From Alg239-R122 sp041746135 (GTDB lineage Bacteria > Pseudomonadota > Alphaproteobacteria > Sphingomonadales > Sphingomonadaceae), in the NCBI GenBank assembly GCA_041746135.1, contig JBGTHQ010000007.1, positions 1 to 28,436 of the forward strand: DNA of 28,436 bases, written 5' to 3'. The position numbers were made by a program, and so were the translations under genes. Under the pieces are notes generated by a model that saw only the letters and a list, made by a program, of their open reading frames with translations, made no database searches and was not told the DNA's origin. Positions 15,556 to 23,988 of the stretch are shown here, piece by piece (position 1 is the first letter of the stretch; each line of letters starts with the position of its first letter).

Positions 15556-16044
15556 CTACAGCTCGCGCTGGACCGAGCGGAATGCGATAAATGGCTGTAG
15601 GCCGTCAGGCACGGCGAGTTTGCTCGCCTCTGGAAACGTCCAGTTTAGTGGATCGGTGGCAAACAATGCGTAGGTGCTTCGATAATCGAAGCCATGCGCA
15701 GCGGCTTCATCACGATCAGCAGCAAAAAACACTTGTGAGATGCCGGCATTGAGCGCGCTCATGTAGCACAACGCGCAGGGCTCTCCCGATGCCAGAAGGA
15801 TAGCCCCACGAAGATAGGGGGTCGCATGTTTGCGGCAGGCGTCGCGGATTGCTTGAATTTCGGCATGCGCAGTCGAGTCGAAGTGTTCCCGGACGCAATT
15901 GACACCGCGGCCCAGGACACCACCTTTGCTGTCAATTACAAAGGCCGCGAACGGAATACCGCCGTCGTCGCGAACGTGTTCTGACGAGAAAGCGACAGTC
16001 TCTTCCATGAGTTGCGTTAGGCGGGTGGTAAGAACAGTGGTCAT
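15556..16044 (-). CDS. Nucleoside/nucleobase deaminase (CDA fold, GuaD/TadA-like)
   Basis: A 162-residue zinc-dependent deaminase. Zinc and proton-shuttle residues are H60 and E62 in STAHAEIQAI and C90 and C93 in GEPCALCYMSALNAG, the H-A-E plus P-C-x2-C layout of guanine and tRNA-adenosine deaminases. The FSSEHVRDDGGIPFAAFVID start and an NC near residue 50 favour a free purine base or nucleoside deaminase over TadA. The frame extends to 16149, but ATG 16044 has a GGGGA site before it and begins the homology. It lies between the SMR transporter and marR genes, 101 and 90 bases away. The substrate in this module is not known; a guanidine- or amidine-like compound matching the transporters is a speculation. 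Confidence 0.85.
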   Translation of the reverse strand: MTTVLTTRLTQLMEETVAFSSEHVRDDGGIPFAAFVIDSKGGVLGRGVNCVREHFDSTAHAEIQAIRDACRKHATPYLRGAILLASGEPCALCYMSALNAGISQVFFAADRDEAAAHGFDYRSTYALFATDPLNWTFPEASKLAVPDGLQPFIAFRSVQREL

Positions 16045-16145
16045 TGGATTTCCCCAGTTGGATCGTATGCTTAGCAGCGCAGAGAAAAGGCGACTCTGCT
16101 GGAGAGAAATCAGCGCGCTTTGCCGGGCGCTCCCTCCAACTGCGC

Positions 16146-16535
16146 TCAAGGTGCTCTGCTATTGCAGCCCATTTGGAGCTTTGGACTGTCAGCGAGCTTC
16201 AACCAAACGACACCAGCGATGATCACTGCTAGCCAGAATGCCTGAATTAGGGTGAGCGGTTGATCGAGCAGAACGCTTCCAAAGGTCGCCGCACCCACCG
16301 CGCCGATGCCTGCCCAGACAGCATAGCCAATTCCGACGTCGATCGTCCGAAGAGCCACGCTAAGGAAATATAATGTGAGTAGGAAGAAACCGACGGCGGC
16401 AATGGACCAACTCATTACCGTAAAGGCTTCGCTGCCTCCAACGCTGAGCGCATAGCCGATTTCAAAAACCCCAGCGAGCAGCAGCATCAACCAAGCGCGC
16501 CCACTGTTCTCATCTCTTTGATCTGTTGTCGTCAT
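16146..16535 (-). CDS. SMR-family small multidrug/guanidinium transporter subunit 2
   Basis: A 129-residue four-helix small multidrug resistance protein. The essential membrane Glu is E25 in LLAGVFEIGYAL; TIDVGIGYAVWAGIGAVGAATFG and the fourth helix LIQAFWLAVIIAGVVWLKLA are family hallmarks. It has about 12 extra residues at the N-terminus and a longer C-terminal tail than its neighbour. Two adjacent SMR genes usually mean an obligate heterodimer with fixed opposite topologies. An AAAGGGA ribosome binding site precedes the start. It lies 60 bases after the first SMR gene. Likely substrates are quaternary cations or guanidinium compounds; the sequence does not decide. Confidence 0.9.
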   Translation of the reverse strand: MTTTDQRDENSGRAWLMLLLAGVFEIGYALSVGGSEAFTVMSWSIAAVGFFLLTLYFLSVALRTIDVGIGYAVWAGIGAVGAATFGSVLLDQPLTLIQAFWLAVIIAGVVWLKLADSPKLQMGCNSRAP

Positions 16536-16595
16536 GTTTAGTCCCTTTCATTTTGGACGGAATTTGAGCGAATGAAGTGATGGCTCATCAGATTT

Positions 16596-16916
16596 TTACG
16601 CCGCGCCGCTAAGCCTCAGGCCGACGACGCCTCCGATGACGAAGAGGATCCCTACGACCTTCTTCCAGTGCAGTCGTTGATTGAAGAATAGTGCGCCCAA
16701 AATGACAATCCCGACGCCCGCGACGGATGTCCAGATCGCATAGCCAACACCAACGTCGAAGGTCAGAAGCGCAAGGCTAAGGAGAAAAGTGGCGATTGCC
16801 CCACTGACGAGTGTAGCGATGGTCCACCAGAGGTGGGTGAAGCCCTTCGCATTCCCTGCCGATATTGCGACCGCGACCTCAAAGATCACGGCGACTCCCA
16901 GATACAACCAGTGCAT
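16596..16916 (-). CDS. SMR-family small multidrug/guanidinium transporter subunit 1
   Basis: A 106-residue SMR protein of standard length with four hydrophobic helices. E13 in LGVAVIFEVAVAI is the proton/substrate-binding Glu; LTFDVGVGYAIWTSVAGVGIVILG is the conserved third helix and VVGILFVIGGVVGLRLSG the fourth. It starts two bases after the stop of the FrnE-like gene, so the two are surely cotranscribed. With the neighbouring SMR gene it probably forms a paired heterodimeric exporter in the inner membrane. Confidence 0.9.
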   Translation of the reverse strand: MHWLYLGVAVIFEVAVAISAGNAKGFTHLWWTIATLVSGAIATFLLSLALLTFDVGVGYAIWTSVAGVGIVILGALFFNQRLHWKKVVGILFVIGGVVGLRLSGAA

Positions 16917-16918
16917 GA

Positions 16919-17554
16919 CTATTCTCCAATAATGTTTTGATGTGAGCAGCCATCGTTGCCAGCTTGCCTTTCGAGTTGATCGATCGCCTCCTTCAGTTCC
17001 TGCGGCGACGGTGTACCCCGGAAAAGGCGTCTTCCGACGACAATGGTGGGAACAGATGTAATCGCCATGTCACCTCGAGCATGATGCAGGGCTTCGCGAT
17101 GGCGTTCGGAATAAGTGCCGATTTCGAGCGCCTGTCGCGCCTTATGAGGATCTATCCCGGCATCGGCAGCAAGCTCGACGAGGACGTCAGGATCGCCGAT
17201 GTCACGATCTTCCTGAAAGAAGGCCTGCAGAACCCGCATCGAATATACGTGATCCAAACCCTTGTCCTGCGCCATCACCAACAACTCGAACGCTTTGGCC
17301 GTCCGCGGCTGCGGAGAAATCGACGGCAACCGGATCGGCACAGCCAACCGTTCTGCTAGGGGGTACACGGATTGGCGCCAGACGGTCGGCAGGTAAGGGT
17401 CTTCCGGCCGCAACGTCGGCACGGGGTCAGGGCGCAACTCGAAAGCCCGCCAGGAGATGCGGATGTCCCGGTTTCCGATTGCATCGGATAACACCTGCTC
17501 CGCGAGCAAGCAGTAGGGACACACGTAGTCGGAATAGACAGTAATTTGGGTCAT
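16919..17554 (-). CDS. FrnE/DsbA-family thioredoxin-fold protein
   Basis: A 211-residue protein of the DsbA superfamily, FrnE-like branch: YSDYVCPYCLLAEQVL holds the C12-x2-C15 active site, an all-helical insertion follows (ELRPDP to about residue 150), and ITSVPTIVVGRRLFRGTPSPQELKEAI has the cis-Pro loop of the thioredoxin fold. There is no signal peptide, so it is cytoplasmic, as FrnE proteins are. They act as disulfide isomerases or oxidoreductases and are often linked to oxidative or electrophile stress. ATG 17554 is preferred to 17584 because AGGAG lies eight bases before it. It is the first gene of the MarR-controlled module, with a promoter and palindrome just upstream. Confidence 0.88.
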   Translation of the reverse strand: MTQITVYSDYVCPYCLLAEQVLSDAIGNRDIRISWRAFELRPDPVPTLRPEDPYLPTVWRQSVYPLAERLAVPIRLPSISPQPRTAKAFELLVMAQDKGLDHVYSMRVLQAFFQEDRDIGDPDVLVELAADAGIDPHKARQALEIGTYSERHREALHHARGDMAITSVPTIVVGRRLFRGTPSPQELKEAIDQLERQAGNDGCSHQNIIGE

Positions 17555-17569
17555 CGGCGTCACTCCTGT

Positions 17570-17583
17570 TGCATGTGCATGCA
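17570..17583. promoter_or_regulatory. Predicted MarR operator (module promoter site)
   Basis: TGCATG-TG-CATGCA is a perfect inverted repeat 16 bases before the FrnE-like start. It overlaps the end of the -10 element and the probable transcription start, so a bound repressor would block initiation. It is repeated with one base change at 15513-15526 in front of marR. Confidence 0.65.
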
Positions 17584-17609
17584 TATAATGAGTGAGAGGC
17601 TGACGTCAA
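17582..17609 (-). promoter_or_regulatory. Predicted promoter of the FrnE-SMR-SMR-deaminase module
   Basis: Read leftward, TTGACG (17609-17604) and TATATG (17587-17582) are spaced by 16 bases, just upstream of the FrnE-like gene. A further TTGC-GTGT-GCAA palindrome (17615-17626) lies immediately before the -35 element. Confidence 0.55.
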
Positions 17610-17629
17610 GGTGTTTGCGTGTGCAAGCA

Positions 17630-17851
17630 ACTAAATTTTTGCGATATCGACTGAGAGGGATGTCAGGGCACCGATCCGCAGAGCGCCTTCCGGTCCACAG
17701 GCCAGGCTCACCGTTGGCTTGGAGGACTTCCCTGGAGTCGTCCGCCTGAGCAATGCAGCGGCGTCCGGCTTCCATCGCGCAGAGCCTCACACCACGAGGG
17801 CCAAGGGCGGTATGGCGCGGCACCTGGGATTCCAGAATCTTAAGAGAGAAA
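17630..17851. other. Gap between the island module and tRNA-Arg
   Basis: No gene is supported here. This is where an integrase gene would be expected next to the tRNA, but no recombinase motif is visible in any frame, so it has probably been lost. Confidence 0.5.
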
Positions 17852-17931
<80 letters not shown>

Positions 17932-18039
17932 CTTTGTATCCGGCTAATTTGAGCCGCCACGGTGGCGAGTCATTAGCAAGGCATTTGCGATGCTGCTACA
18001 ATTTTCTTGAAGCTGGCCAAATCTCGCTGATACTCCACC

Positions 18040-18118
18040 TATATTGACGCGCCGAAATGCGGGGGTCTATATGGGACTCACACATTTGTGGCGGCCCGCT
18101 TTTCGGTGCCGCCTTTTT
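18040..18118 (+). promoter_or_regulatory. argD leader with terminator/antiterminator switch
   Basis: After a -10-like TATATT (18040-18045; no good -35 seen), GCGCCGAAA (18049-18057) can pair over nine bases, one of them G-U, with TTTCGGTGC (18101-18109). That pairing uses the same bases as the terminator hairpin at 18090-18118, so the two folds exclude each other. This is the layout of a transcription attenuator in front of arginine genes. A short reading frame begins at 18057 but is not rich in Arg codons near the hairpin, so peptide-based attenuation is not obvious. Confidence 0.5.
18090..18118 (+). terminator. Intrinsic terminator in the argD leader
   Basis: GGCGGC (18090-18095) pairs with GCCGCC (18108-18113), with CCG/CGG pairing inside, a CTTTT loop and one bulged T. 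It is followed by TTTTTCTTTT. It ends 38 bases before the argD start, on the argD strand. Confidence 0.75.
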
Positions 18119-18156
18119 CTTTTACTTCGTTTTCGTTTCGCAAAGGACAATTTCCC

Positions 18157-19349
18157 ATGACAATCACGCCGTTAATGCCCGTCTATCCGCGCTGCGATGT
18201 GCGGCCCGTCCGCGGCGAGGGGTGTTATCTGTATGGCGAGAAGGGCGAGAAATATCTCGATTTTGCCAGCGGCATTGCAGTCAATCTTTTGGGCCACAGC
18301 CATCCGCACCTGACCAAGGCGATCCAGGAACAGGCCGCGACGCTGATGCATGTTTCCAACATGTATGGCAGCCCGCAGGGCGAACATCTGGCGCAGCGGC
18401 TGGTGAACAGCACGTTTGCCGATACGGTCTTTTTCACCAATTCGGGCGCGGAAGCGGTCGAGTGCGCGATCAAGACCGCGCGCGCCTATCATCAAAGCGA
18501 AGCCGGAGACGCGAAAAAGCAGACGCTGATCACCTTCAAAAACGCTTTTCACGGCCGCACCATGGCGACGATCAGCGCATCCAATCAGGAAAAAATGCAC
18601 CATGGTTTTGCGCCAATGCTGGCCGGCTTCAAATATGTCGATTTCGACGATCTGGAAGCGACCAAAGCGGCGATGGGGCCGGATATCGCCGGGTTCCTGG
18701 TCGAACCGATCCAGGGCGAAGGCGGCGTACGGCCGGCCAGCAAGGAATTCTTGGCTGGACTGCGCAATCTGGCAGACGAAAACGACCTGATGCTGGTGTT
18801 CGACGAAGTGCAATGTGGCATGGCGCGTAGCGGACGGCTTTATGCGTATGAGGAATATGGCGTGATGCCCGATATACTTGCGAGCGCAAAGGGACTGGGC
18901 GGCGGATTTCCGATCGGCGCATGTCTGGCCACCGAAAAAGCCGCGCGCGGCATGGGTTTTGGCGCGCATGGTTCGACCTATGGCGGCGGACCGCTGGCGA
19001 TGGCGGCGGGCGAAGCCGTGCTGGACGTGGTCGACAATGAAGAATTTCTGGCGCACGTGCGGCTGATGGGCGACCGCATCCGCAGCGCGCTCGAACAGCT
19101 GATCCCGAACCATGACCAGATGTTTGACCATGTGCGCGGCATGGGATTGATGCTGGGGCTCAAGCTGAAAATCGAACCGCGGCCTTTCGTGGCCCACTTA
19201 CGCGATAATCACGGCCTGCTTACAGTGGCGGCGGGCGACAATACGATGCGCATCTTGCCGCCGCTGATTATCGACGACAGCCATGTGACCGAATTTATCG
19301 AGAAACTGTCAGCAGGTGCACGCGATTACCAGGCGCATCCCGCCGCGGT

Positions 19350-19353
<4 letters not shown>
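18157..19353 (+). CDS. argD: Acetylornithine aminotransferase
   Basis: A 398-residue class-III PLP aminotransferase. It converts N-acetylglutamate semialdehyde to N-acetylornithine in arginine synthesis, and homologues can also act in lysine synthesis. Landmarks: YLDFASGIAVNLLGHSHPHL, the FFTNSGAEAVECAIK cofactor loop, FHGRT, VFDEVQCGMARSG and the PLP lysine K245 in ASAKGLGGGFPIGA. ATG 18157 is chosen because MPVYPRCD-type N-termini open the family and AAGGA lies nine bases before it; the frame is open further upstream into the leader. It overlaps argF by ATGA, so the pair is an operon. A terminator-containing leader precedes it. Confidence 0.96.
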
Positions 19354-20273
<920 letters not shown>

Positions 20274-20276
20274 ACC

Positions 20277-20301
20277 TCCTTCTCCCGCAAGCGGGAGAGG
20301 G
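20277..20301. repeat. REP-like palindrome between argF and hslO
   Basis: TCTCCCGC-AA-GCGGGAGA (20281-20298) is a perfect inverted repeat that extends outward with one G-T pair to about 11 bp. This sequence type (CTCCCGC/GCGGGAG between genes) is a common dispersed palindrome in alphaproteobacterial genomes. It lacks a U-run; it may stabilise the argF mRNA end. Confidence 0.5.
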
Positions 20302-20343
20302 TAAGGGGTAACATTCCCCGCAAGCCGCATTATATAGCCCGGC

Positions 20344-21240
20344 ATGACAGAAATTTATCAAGACCAGCCGCTGCGCTTCACCATTCCAGCCCGCCACGCG
20401 CGCGGCCGCGTTGTGCGGCTCGACACAGTCCTTAACGACATACTCGAACCGCATGATTATCCGGTTGCGGTCAAGCATCTGGTAGCCGAGGCCGCGACGC
20501 TTGCCGCGTTGATCGGATCGATGCTGAAACAGGCCGAGGGCCAACTTACGATGCAGGCACAGACGCAGGGCGGCATTATTGACTTGCTGGTTGCAGATTA
20601 CAAGAATGGCGAGCTTCGCAGCTATGCCCGTTATGATAAGGAACGGCTGGCCGCGCAGGGCCCCAACCCGTCGCTGTTCGCGCTGTTCGGTAAAGGCTAT
20701 CTGGCGATCACGTTCGACCGCACGCCGCAGCACGGTGACGACGGACAGCGCTATCAGGGTATCGTGCCGCTCGAAGGCAATTCGCTCGCCGAAGCCTGCC
20801 AGAATTATTTCTACCAGTCCGAACAGGTGCCGACATTGATCAAGGTCGCGATCTCGTCGGACCAGAATGGCTGCCGGGCCGGCGGTTTTCTGATTCAGCA
20901 TCTGGCCGAGGGCGAGGAAGGCCGCGAACGGCTGCACGTGAAACACGACCATCCCGAATGGGAGCATGTGTCGGTTCTCGCCGATACGCTCAGCCATTCC
21001 GAACTGCTCGACGGATCGCTTAGCATGGAAGATCTGCTGTGGCGGCTATTCCACGAAGAAGACGAAATCCTGACCGAACAGGCCGCGCATCTGGTCAAGG
21101 GCTGCCGTTGCTCGATCGACCATTATCGCGACGTGCTGAACCGTTTTGGAGAAACCGAAAAAGCCGAAATGCGTGACGACAATGGCGACATTCTGATCAA
21201 TTGCGCCTTTTGTTCGCGGCAGTTCGCCATTGTCGATTGA
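20344..21240 (+). CDS. hslO: Hsp33-family redox-regulated chaperone
   Basis: A 298-residue Hsp33 protein, a cytoplasmic holdase switched on by oxidation. The C-terminal zinc switch is complete: C254 and C256 in GCRCSID, C287 and C290 in NCAFCSRQF. When oxidised these cysteines form disulfides, release zinc and unfold the linker. Conserved core motifs LVAEAATLAALIGSMLK and QAQTQGGIIDLLVADY are present. The ATG has no clear ribosome binding site; TATATA at 20331-20336 ends only seven bases before it, so a leaderless transcript is possible. It follows argF after 70 bases. Confidence 0.96.
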   Translation: MTEIYQDQPLRFTIPARHARGRVVRLDTVLNDILEPHDYPVAVKHLVAEAATLAALIGSMLKQAEGQLTMQAQTQGGIIDLLVADYKNGELRSYARYDKERLAAQGPNPSLFALFGKGYLAITFDRTPQHGDDGQRYQGIVPLEGNSLAEACQNYFYQSEQVPTLIKVAISSDQNGCRAGGFLIQHLAEGEEGRERLHVKHDHPEWEHVSVLADTLSHSELLDGSLSMEDLLWRLFHEEDEILTEQAAHLVKGCRCSIDHYRDVLNRFGETEKAEMRDDNGDILINCAFCSRQFAIVD

Positions 21241-21433
21241 TGCGAATAAGGCGGCAGATACTGCCTGTGCCCGCGCTTTGCCATAATTTCGTAAAATAGC
21301 TGCGGTAGACAGGAACAAAGCCCAGACAGTGACGTTGTGGGTGCGACGAAGCGTCTCGTATTAACGATCGATGCATCGCTGCCCCGTTATTTTAGATATG
21401 CGGATGCCCTGTGCCCGCGCCACGGAAGATAGT

Positions 21434-21877
21434 ATGACACGTCCCCGATCCCGCCGCGTTCCGGCCTCGCACCGCGCCCGAACCCGCACATTGGCGATAG
21501 TACTGGCCGCACCGGTGGCAATCTTTGCCGTGCCCGCACCCGCACAGGCACCCGATCTGATGGCGCTTGCGAAGATCAGACCGGGCCTGTGGGAAATCCG
21601 TCCGCGTGACAATCGCGAGGCGATCCAGAAAATCTGTGTCCGCAATGCCGCGCAGCTGTTGAAACTTCAGCACCGCGGCGCAAGCTGCGGCAAACCATAT
21701 GTTATCGACAATCAGAGTGTGACCGCCACGGTCAGCTATAGCTGCGGTGCCAGCGGTCATGGCCGCACCACGATCCGCGCTGAAAATGGCGACATCATCC
21801 AACTCAACACGCAGGGAATTGCCGGTAACGCGCCGTTTTCCTATTCCGCGGAAGGCCGCCGCCGCGGTTCCTGTTGA
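21434..21877 (+). CDS. Exported DUF3617-like protein
   Basis: A 147-residue secreted or periplasmic protein. A basic N-terminus (MTRPRSRRVPASHRARTR) is followed by a hydrophobic stretch ending PAPAQA, a likely signal peptide with an unusually long charged region. The mature part contains KIRPGLWEI, the opening typical of DUF3617 proteins, and three cysteines plus a C-terminal one (CVRN, ASCGK, SYSCG, GSC) that may form disulfides. The frame is open to 21371; ATG 21434 is chosen because GGAAG lies just upstream. Function unknown. It stands alone before the predicted small RNA. Confidence 0.7.
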   Translation: MTRPRSRRVPASHRARTRTLAIVLAAPVAIFAVPAPAQAPDLMALAKIRPGLWEIRPRDNREAIQKICVRNAAQLLKLQHRGASCGKPYVIDNQSVTATVSYSCGASGHGRTTIRAENGDIIQLNTQGIAGNAPFSYSAEGRRRGSC

Positions 21878-21929
21878 GTGCGGTGCTGGTGTCCGTGCAG
21901 CATTAACGCTTTATCAACTATAGTTTGCC

Positions 21930-22034
21930 ATACTCCCTTGGGTGCGGGCCTTGCGGCTTTGTACGCTTTCCTCCCTTAAAGGCGAATGCCTTCCCTGGGC
22001 CGCCCTGTCAGAAATGACAGGCGGCCCCTTTTTT
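21930..22034 (+). ncRNA. Candidate small RNA with C-rich loops, upstream of queC
   Basis: A TATAGT -10 element (21919-21924) is followed by about 105 non-coding bases ending in a very strong terminator. The body holds repeated C-rich single-strand candidates (ACTCCCTT near 21932, TTCCTCCCTT near 21969, CTTCCCTG near 21990), complementary to ribosome binding sites, as seen in alphaproteobacterial anti-Shine-Dalgarno small RNAs. It could instead be a leader of queC, whose start is 78 bases beyond the terminator. No match to a preQ1 riboswitch is recognised. Confidence 0.5.
21997..22034 (+). terminator. Strong intrinsic terminator
   Basis: A 13-bp stem (21997-22010 with 22015-22027, one bulged C at 22003) and a GAAA loop are followed by six T (22029-22034). 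It is the strongest terminator hairpin seen in the window. Confidence 0.9.
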
Positions 22035-22111
22035 ATCTGTACTTTAGGGATTAACGGTCATGTCCCGCGTGCGCTTGCAATCGGCATCGTATCGGTCTAG
22101 CGGCTTCGCCT

Positions 22112-22798
22112 ATGAAAGATACGGCACAAAAAACCGCGGTGATCCTGCTTTCTGGCGGCATGGATTCGATGGTGTCGGCGGGCATCGCGCGCGAACGCGG
22201 TTACGCCTTGTGTGCGTTGACCGTCGATTACAACCAGCGCCACCGCATCGAAATCGAGGCGGCCAGAAAAATTGCCGCCAAGCTGCAGGTCGACCGGCAT
22301 ATTGTCCTGCCACTCGACCTGCGCCAGTTTGGCGGATCAGCGCTGACCGGCGATATCGATGTACCCAAGTCGGGCGTAGGCAAAGATATTCCGGTGACTT
22401 ATGTGCCCGCGCGCAACCTCATATTTCTCTCGCTGACTTTGGGCTGGGCCGAAGCGGTCGGCGCGCATGACATATTTATCGGCGTCAACGCGCTCGACTA
22501 TTCAGGCTATCCCGACTGCCGCCCCGAATTTATCCGGGGCTTCGAAAATCTGGCCAATATCGCGACCAAGGATGGCGATCAGGGCCGCAGCTTCGAAATC
22601 CATGCCCCCCTGCAGTACATGACCAAGGCGGATATTTCGCGCGAGGCCGTACGGCTGGGGCTTGACGCGGGGCTGAGCTGGACCTGCTACGATCCAACCG
22701 ATAATGGCCTGGCTTGCGGCCTGTGCGACAGCTGCCGCCTGCGCAAGGCGGGCTTTGCGGAAGCCGGTCTGACCGATCCGATTGCTTACGCCGAGTAA
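22112..22798 (+). CDS. queC: 7-cyano-7-deazaguanine synthase
   Basis: A 228-residue enzyme that makes preQ0 from 7-carboxy-7-deazaguanine, ATP and ammonia on the way to queuosine. The PP-loop SGGMDS is at residues 14-19, and the C-terminal zinc site is C192, C202, C205 and C208 in TCYDPTDNGLACGLCDSCRLR. VPARNLIFLSL and IFIGVNALDYSGYPDCRPEF are the family's core motifs. No clear ribosome binding site precedes the ATG. Other queuosine genes are not in the window. Confidence 0.96.
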   Translation: MKDTAQKTAVILLSGGMDSMVSAGIARERGYALCALTVDYNQRHRIEIEAARKIAAKLQVDRHIVLPLDLRQFGGSALTGDIDVPKSGVGKDIPVTYVPARNLIFLSLTLGWAEAVGAHDIFIGVNALDYSGYPDCRPEFIRGFENLANIATKDGDQGRSFEIHAPLQYMTKADISREAVRLGLDAGLSWTCYDPTDNGLACGLCDSCRLRKAGFAEAGLTDPIAYAE

Positions 22799-22826
22799 AG
22801 TGTTGCTGGCAAAACGCGCGCGCGGA

Positions 22827-23138
22827 TTATTCGTCAGTTTCGCCCGCTTCGACGGTGGTTTCTGCCGGTTCGCTGGCACTGGTGGTGGCAGGCTGGTCGG
22901 ACGTGGTCGCGTCTTGCCCTGCCTCGGCTGCCGCCGGGTCTGGGACGGGTGCGCGCTCCAGATCAGGCTGGATCATGTCGTCGCTGATCGAGCCTTCCAG
23001 CACGTCGACATTGCCGAGTTCGGACTCGTTGAGCGAATCGTCCTGCGAACCTCCGCCCGAACAGGCGGACAGCACCAGCGCGGCGGCGCATGCGCACGAT
23101 GTCATAATGATCCGGGAATATATGATCGGGTAGCGCAT
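22827..23138 (-). CDS. Small acidic lipoprotein, function unknown
   Basis: A 103-residue predicted lipoprotein. The signal region ends in the lipobox LSAC, followed by GGGSQDD, so it is exported to the membrane with Asp after Gly/Ser. The mature part is short, acidic and low in complexity (E, D, T, A, P rich), with no recognisable domain. ATG 23138 has AGGAG ten bases upstream; an in-frame Met 11 codons later is an alternative but lacks a ribosome binding site. It lies 33 bases after lipB on the same strand and may be cotranscribed. Confidence 0.65.
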   Translation of the reverse strand: MRYPIIYSRIIMTSCACAAALVLSACSGGGSQDDSLNESELGNVDVLEGSISDDMIQPDLERAPVPDPAAAEAGQDATTSDQPATTSASEPAETTVEAGETDE

Positions 23139-23171
23139 GGTTTAAAAGCTCCTGTAGGTCTTTTGGGCCTG

Positions 23172-23828
23172 CTATTCTTGCGCGCTGTGCGACAATTCGT
23201 CAAGGAAATCGGGCAGTTTGGCTTTCAGGACCCCATCCCATTCCGCCATGCCCGCATCGATCCCGAGCGCGGCCAAGCTGGTTACCGGATATTGCGAAAT
23301 GCCGCACGGCACGATGCCGCCGAAATGCGACAGGTCGGGATCGACATTGACGGCGAAACCGTGCATCGTCACCCATCCCTTGATCCGTACGCCTATTGCG
23401 CCGATCTTGGCTTCCTGCCCCTGCAGGTTGTCGGTCCAGATGCCGATCCGTCCCTCGGCCCGCCGCGCGGCCACGCCGAATTCGGCCAGGCTGGCGATTA
23501 CCCAGGATTCCAGGCTGTGCACGAACCGCCGCACGTCGCGGCCGCGTTTGCGCAGGTCGATCATCACATAGCCGACTCGCTGGCCGGGGCCATGATAGGT
23601 ATGCCGCCCGCCGCGCCCGGTCCGGTAAACGGGGAACCGCCGTGTCAGCAGTTCGGCATCGTCGGCGCTGGTCCCGGCGGTATAGAGCGGCGGATGCTCG
23701 ACCAGCCAGACGAGTTCCCGCTCGCGATCCGCGCGGATCGCGGCATTGCGCGCGTCCATCACGGCTACGGCGTCGGGATAGGGCACTGGTCGGTCTTGCA
23801 CGCGCCATTCGGGAATATTATCGTCCAT
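23172..23828 (-). CDS. lipB: Octanoyltransferase (lipoate biosynthesis)
   Basis: A 218-residue LipB, which moves octanoyl groups from acyl carrier protein to lipoyl domains. Substrate-binding GRGGRHTYHGPGQ is at residues 71-83, the active-site Lys is K141 in EAKIGAIG and the acyl-accepting Cys is C175 in GIVPCGI. The frame extends to 23879; ATG 23828 (MDDNIPEWRV) matches the usual start, although its ribosome binding site is weak. It is divergent from the membrane-protein pair. Confidence 0.95.
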   Translation of the reverse strand: MDDNIPEWRVQDRPVPYPDAVAVMDARNAAIRADRERELVWLVEHPPLYTAGTSADDAELLTRRFPVYRTGRGGRHTYHGPGQRVGYVMIDLRKRGRDVRRFVHSLESWVIASLAEFGVAARRAEGRIGIWTDNLQGQEAKIGAIGVRIKGWVTMHGFAVNVDPDLSHFGGIVPCGISQYPVTSLAALGIDAGMAEWDGVLKAKLPDFLDELSHSAQE

Positions 23829-23988
23829 ATCTTTTCTAGTCGGGATTTTCCGGGCAAAAGCAAGAGCCCCGCCGGTCAACCCGGATTGACCCGGCCCGGA
23901 TTTTGCGACACACAGATAAAAATATCTTTATAAATACTGGCAAAAGATAGCGGCAAAAAATACCGGTGACAAACAGGGGCAAGAGCAT

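Noticed and set aside
18057..18120. Leader peptide for ribosome-mediated arginine attenuation
   Set aside because: The short frame from ATG 18057 has a single early Arg codon and no Arg run near the hairpin, so the classic mechanism is not supported.
18172..19197. Leftward open frame of 341 codons
   Set aside because: Fully antisense to argD, which is unambiguous.
21930..22111. preQ1 riboswitch controlling queC
   Set aside because: Tempting from the neighbour, but no preQ1 aptamer pattern is visible, and the terminator lies 78 bases before queC with a small-RNA-like body upstream.
22782..23933. Rightward open frame of 383 codons
   Set aside because: Antisense to lipB and the small lipoprotein; the translation has no family features and no ribosome binding site.
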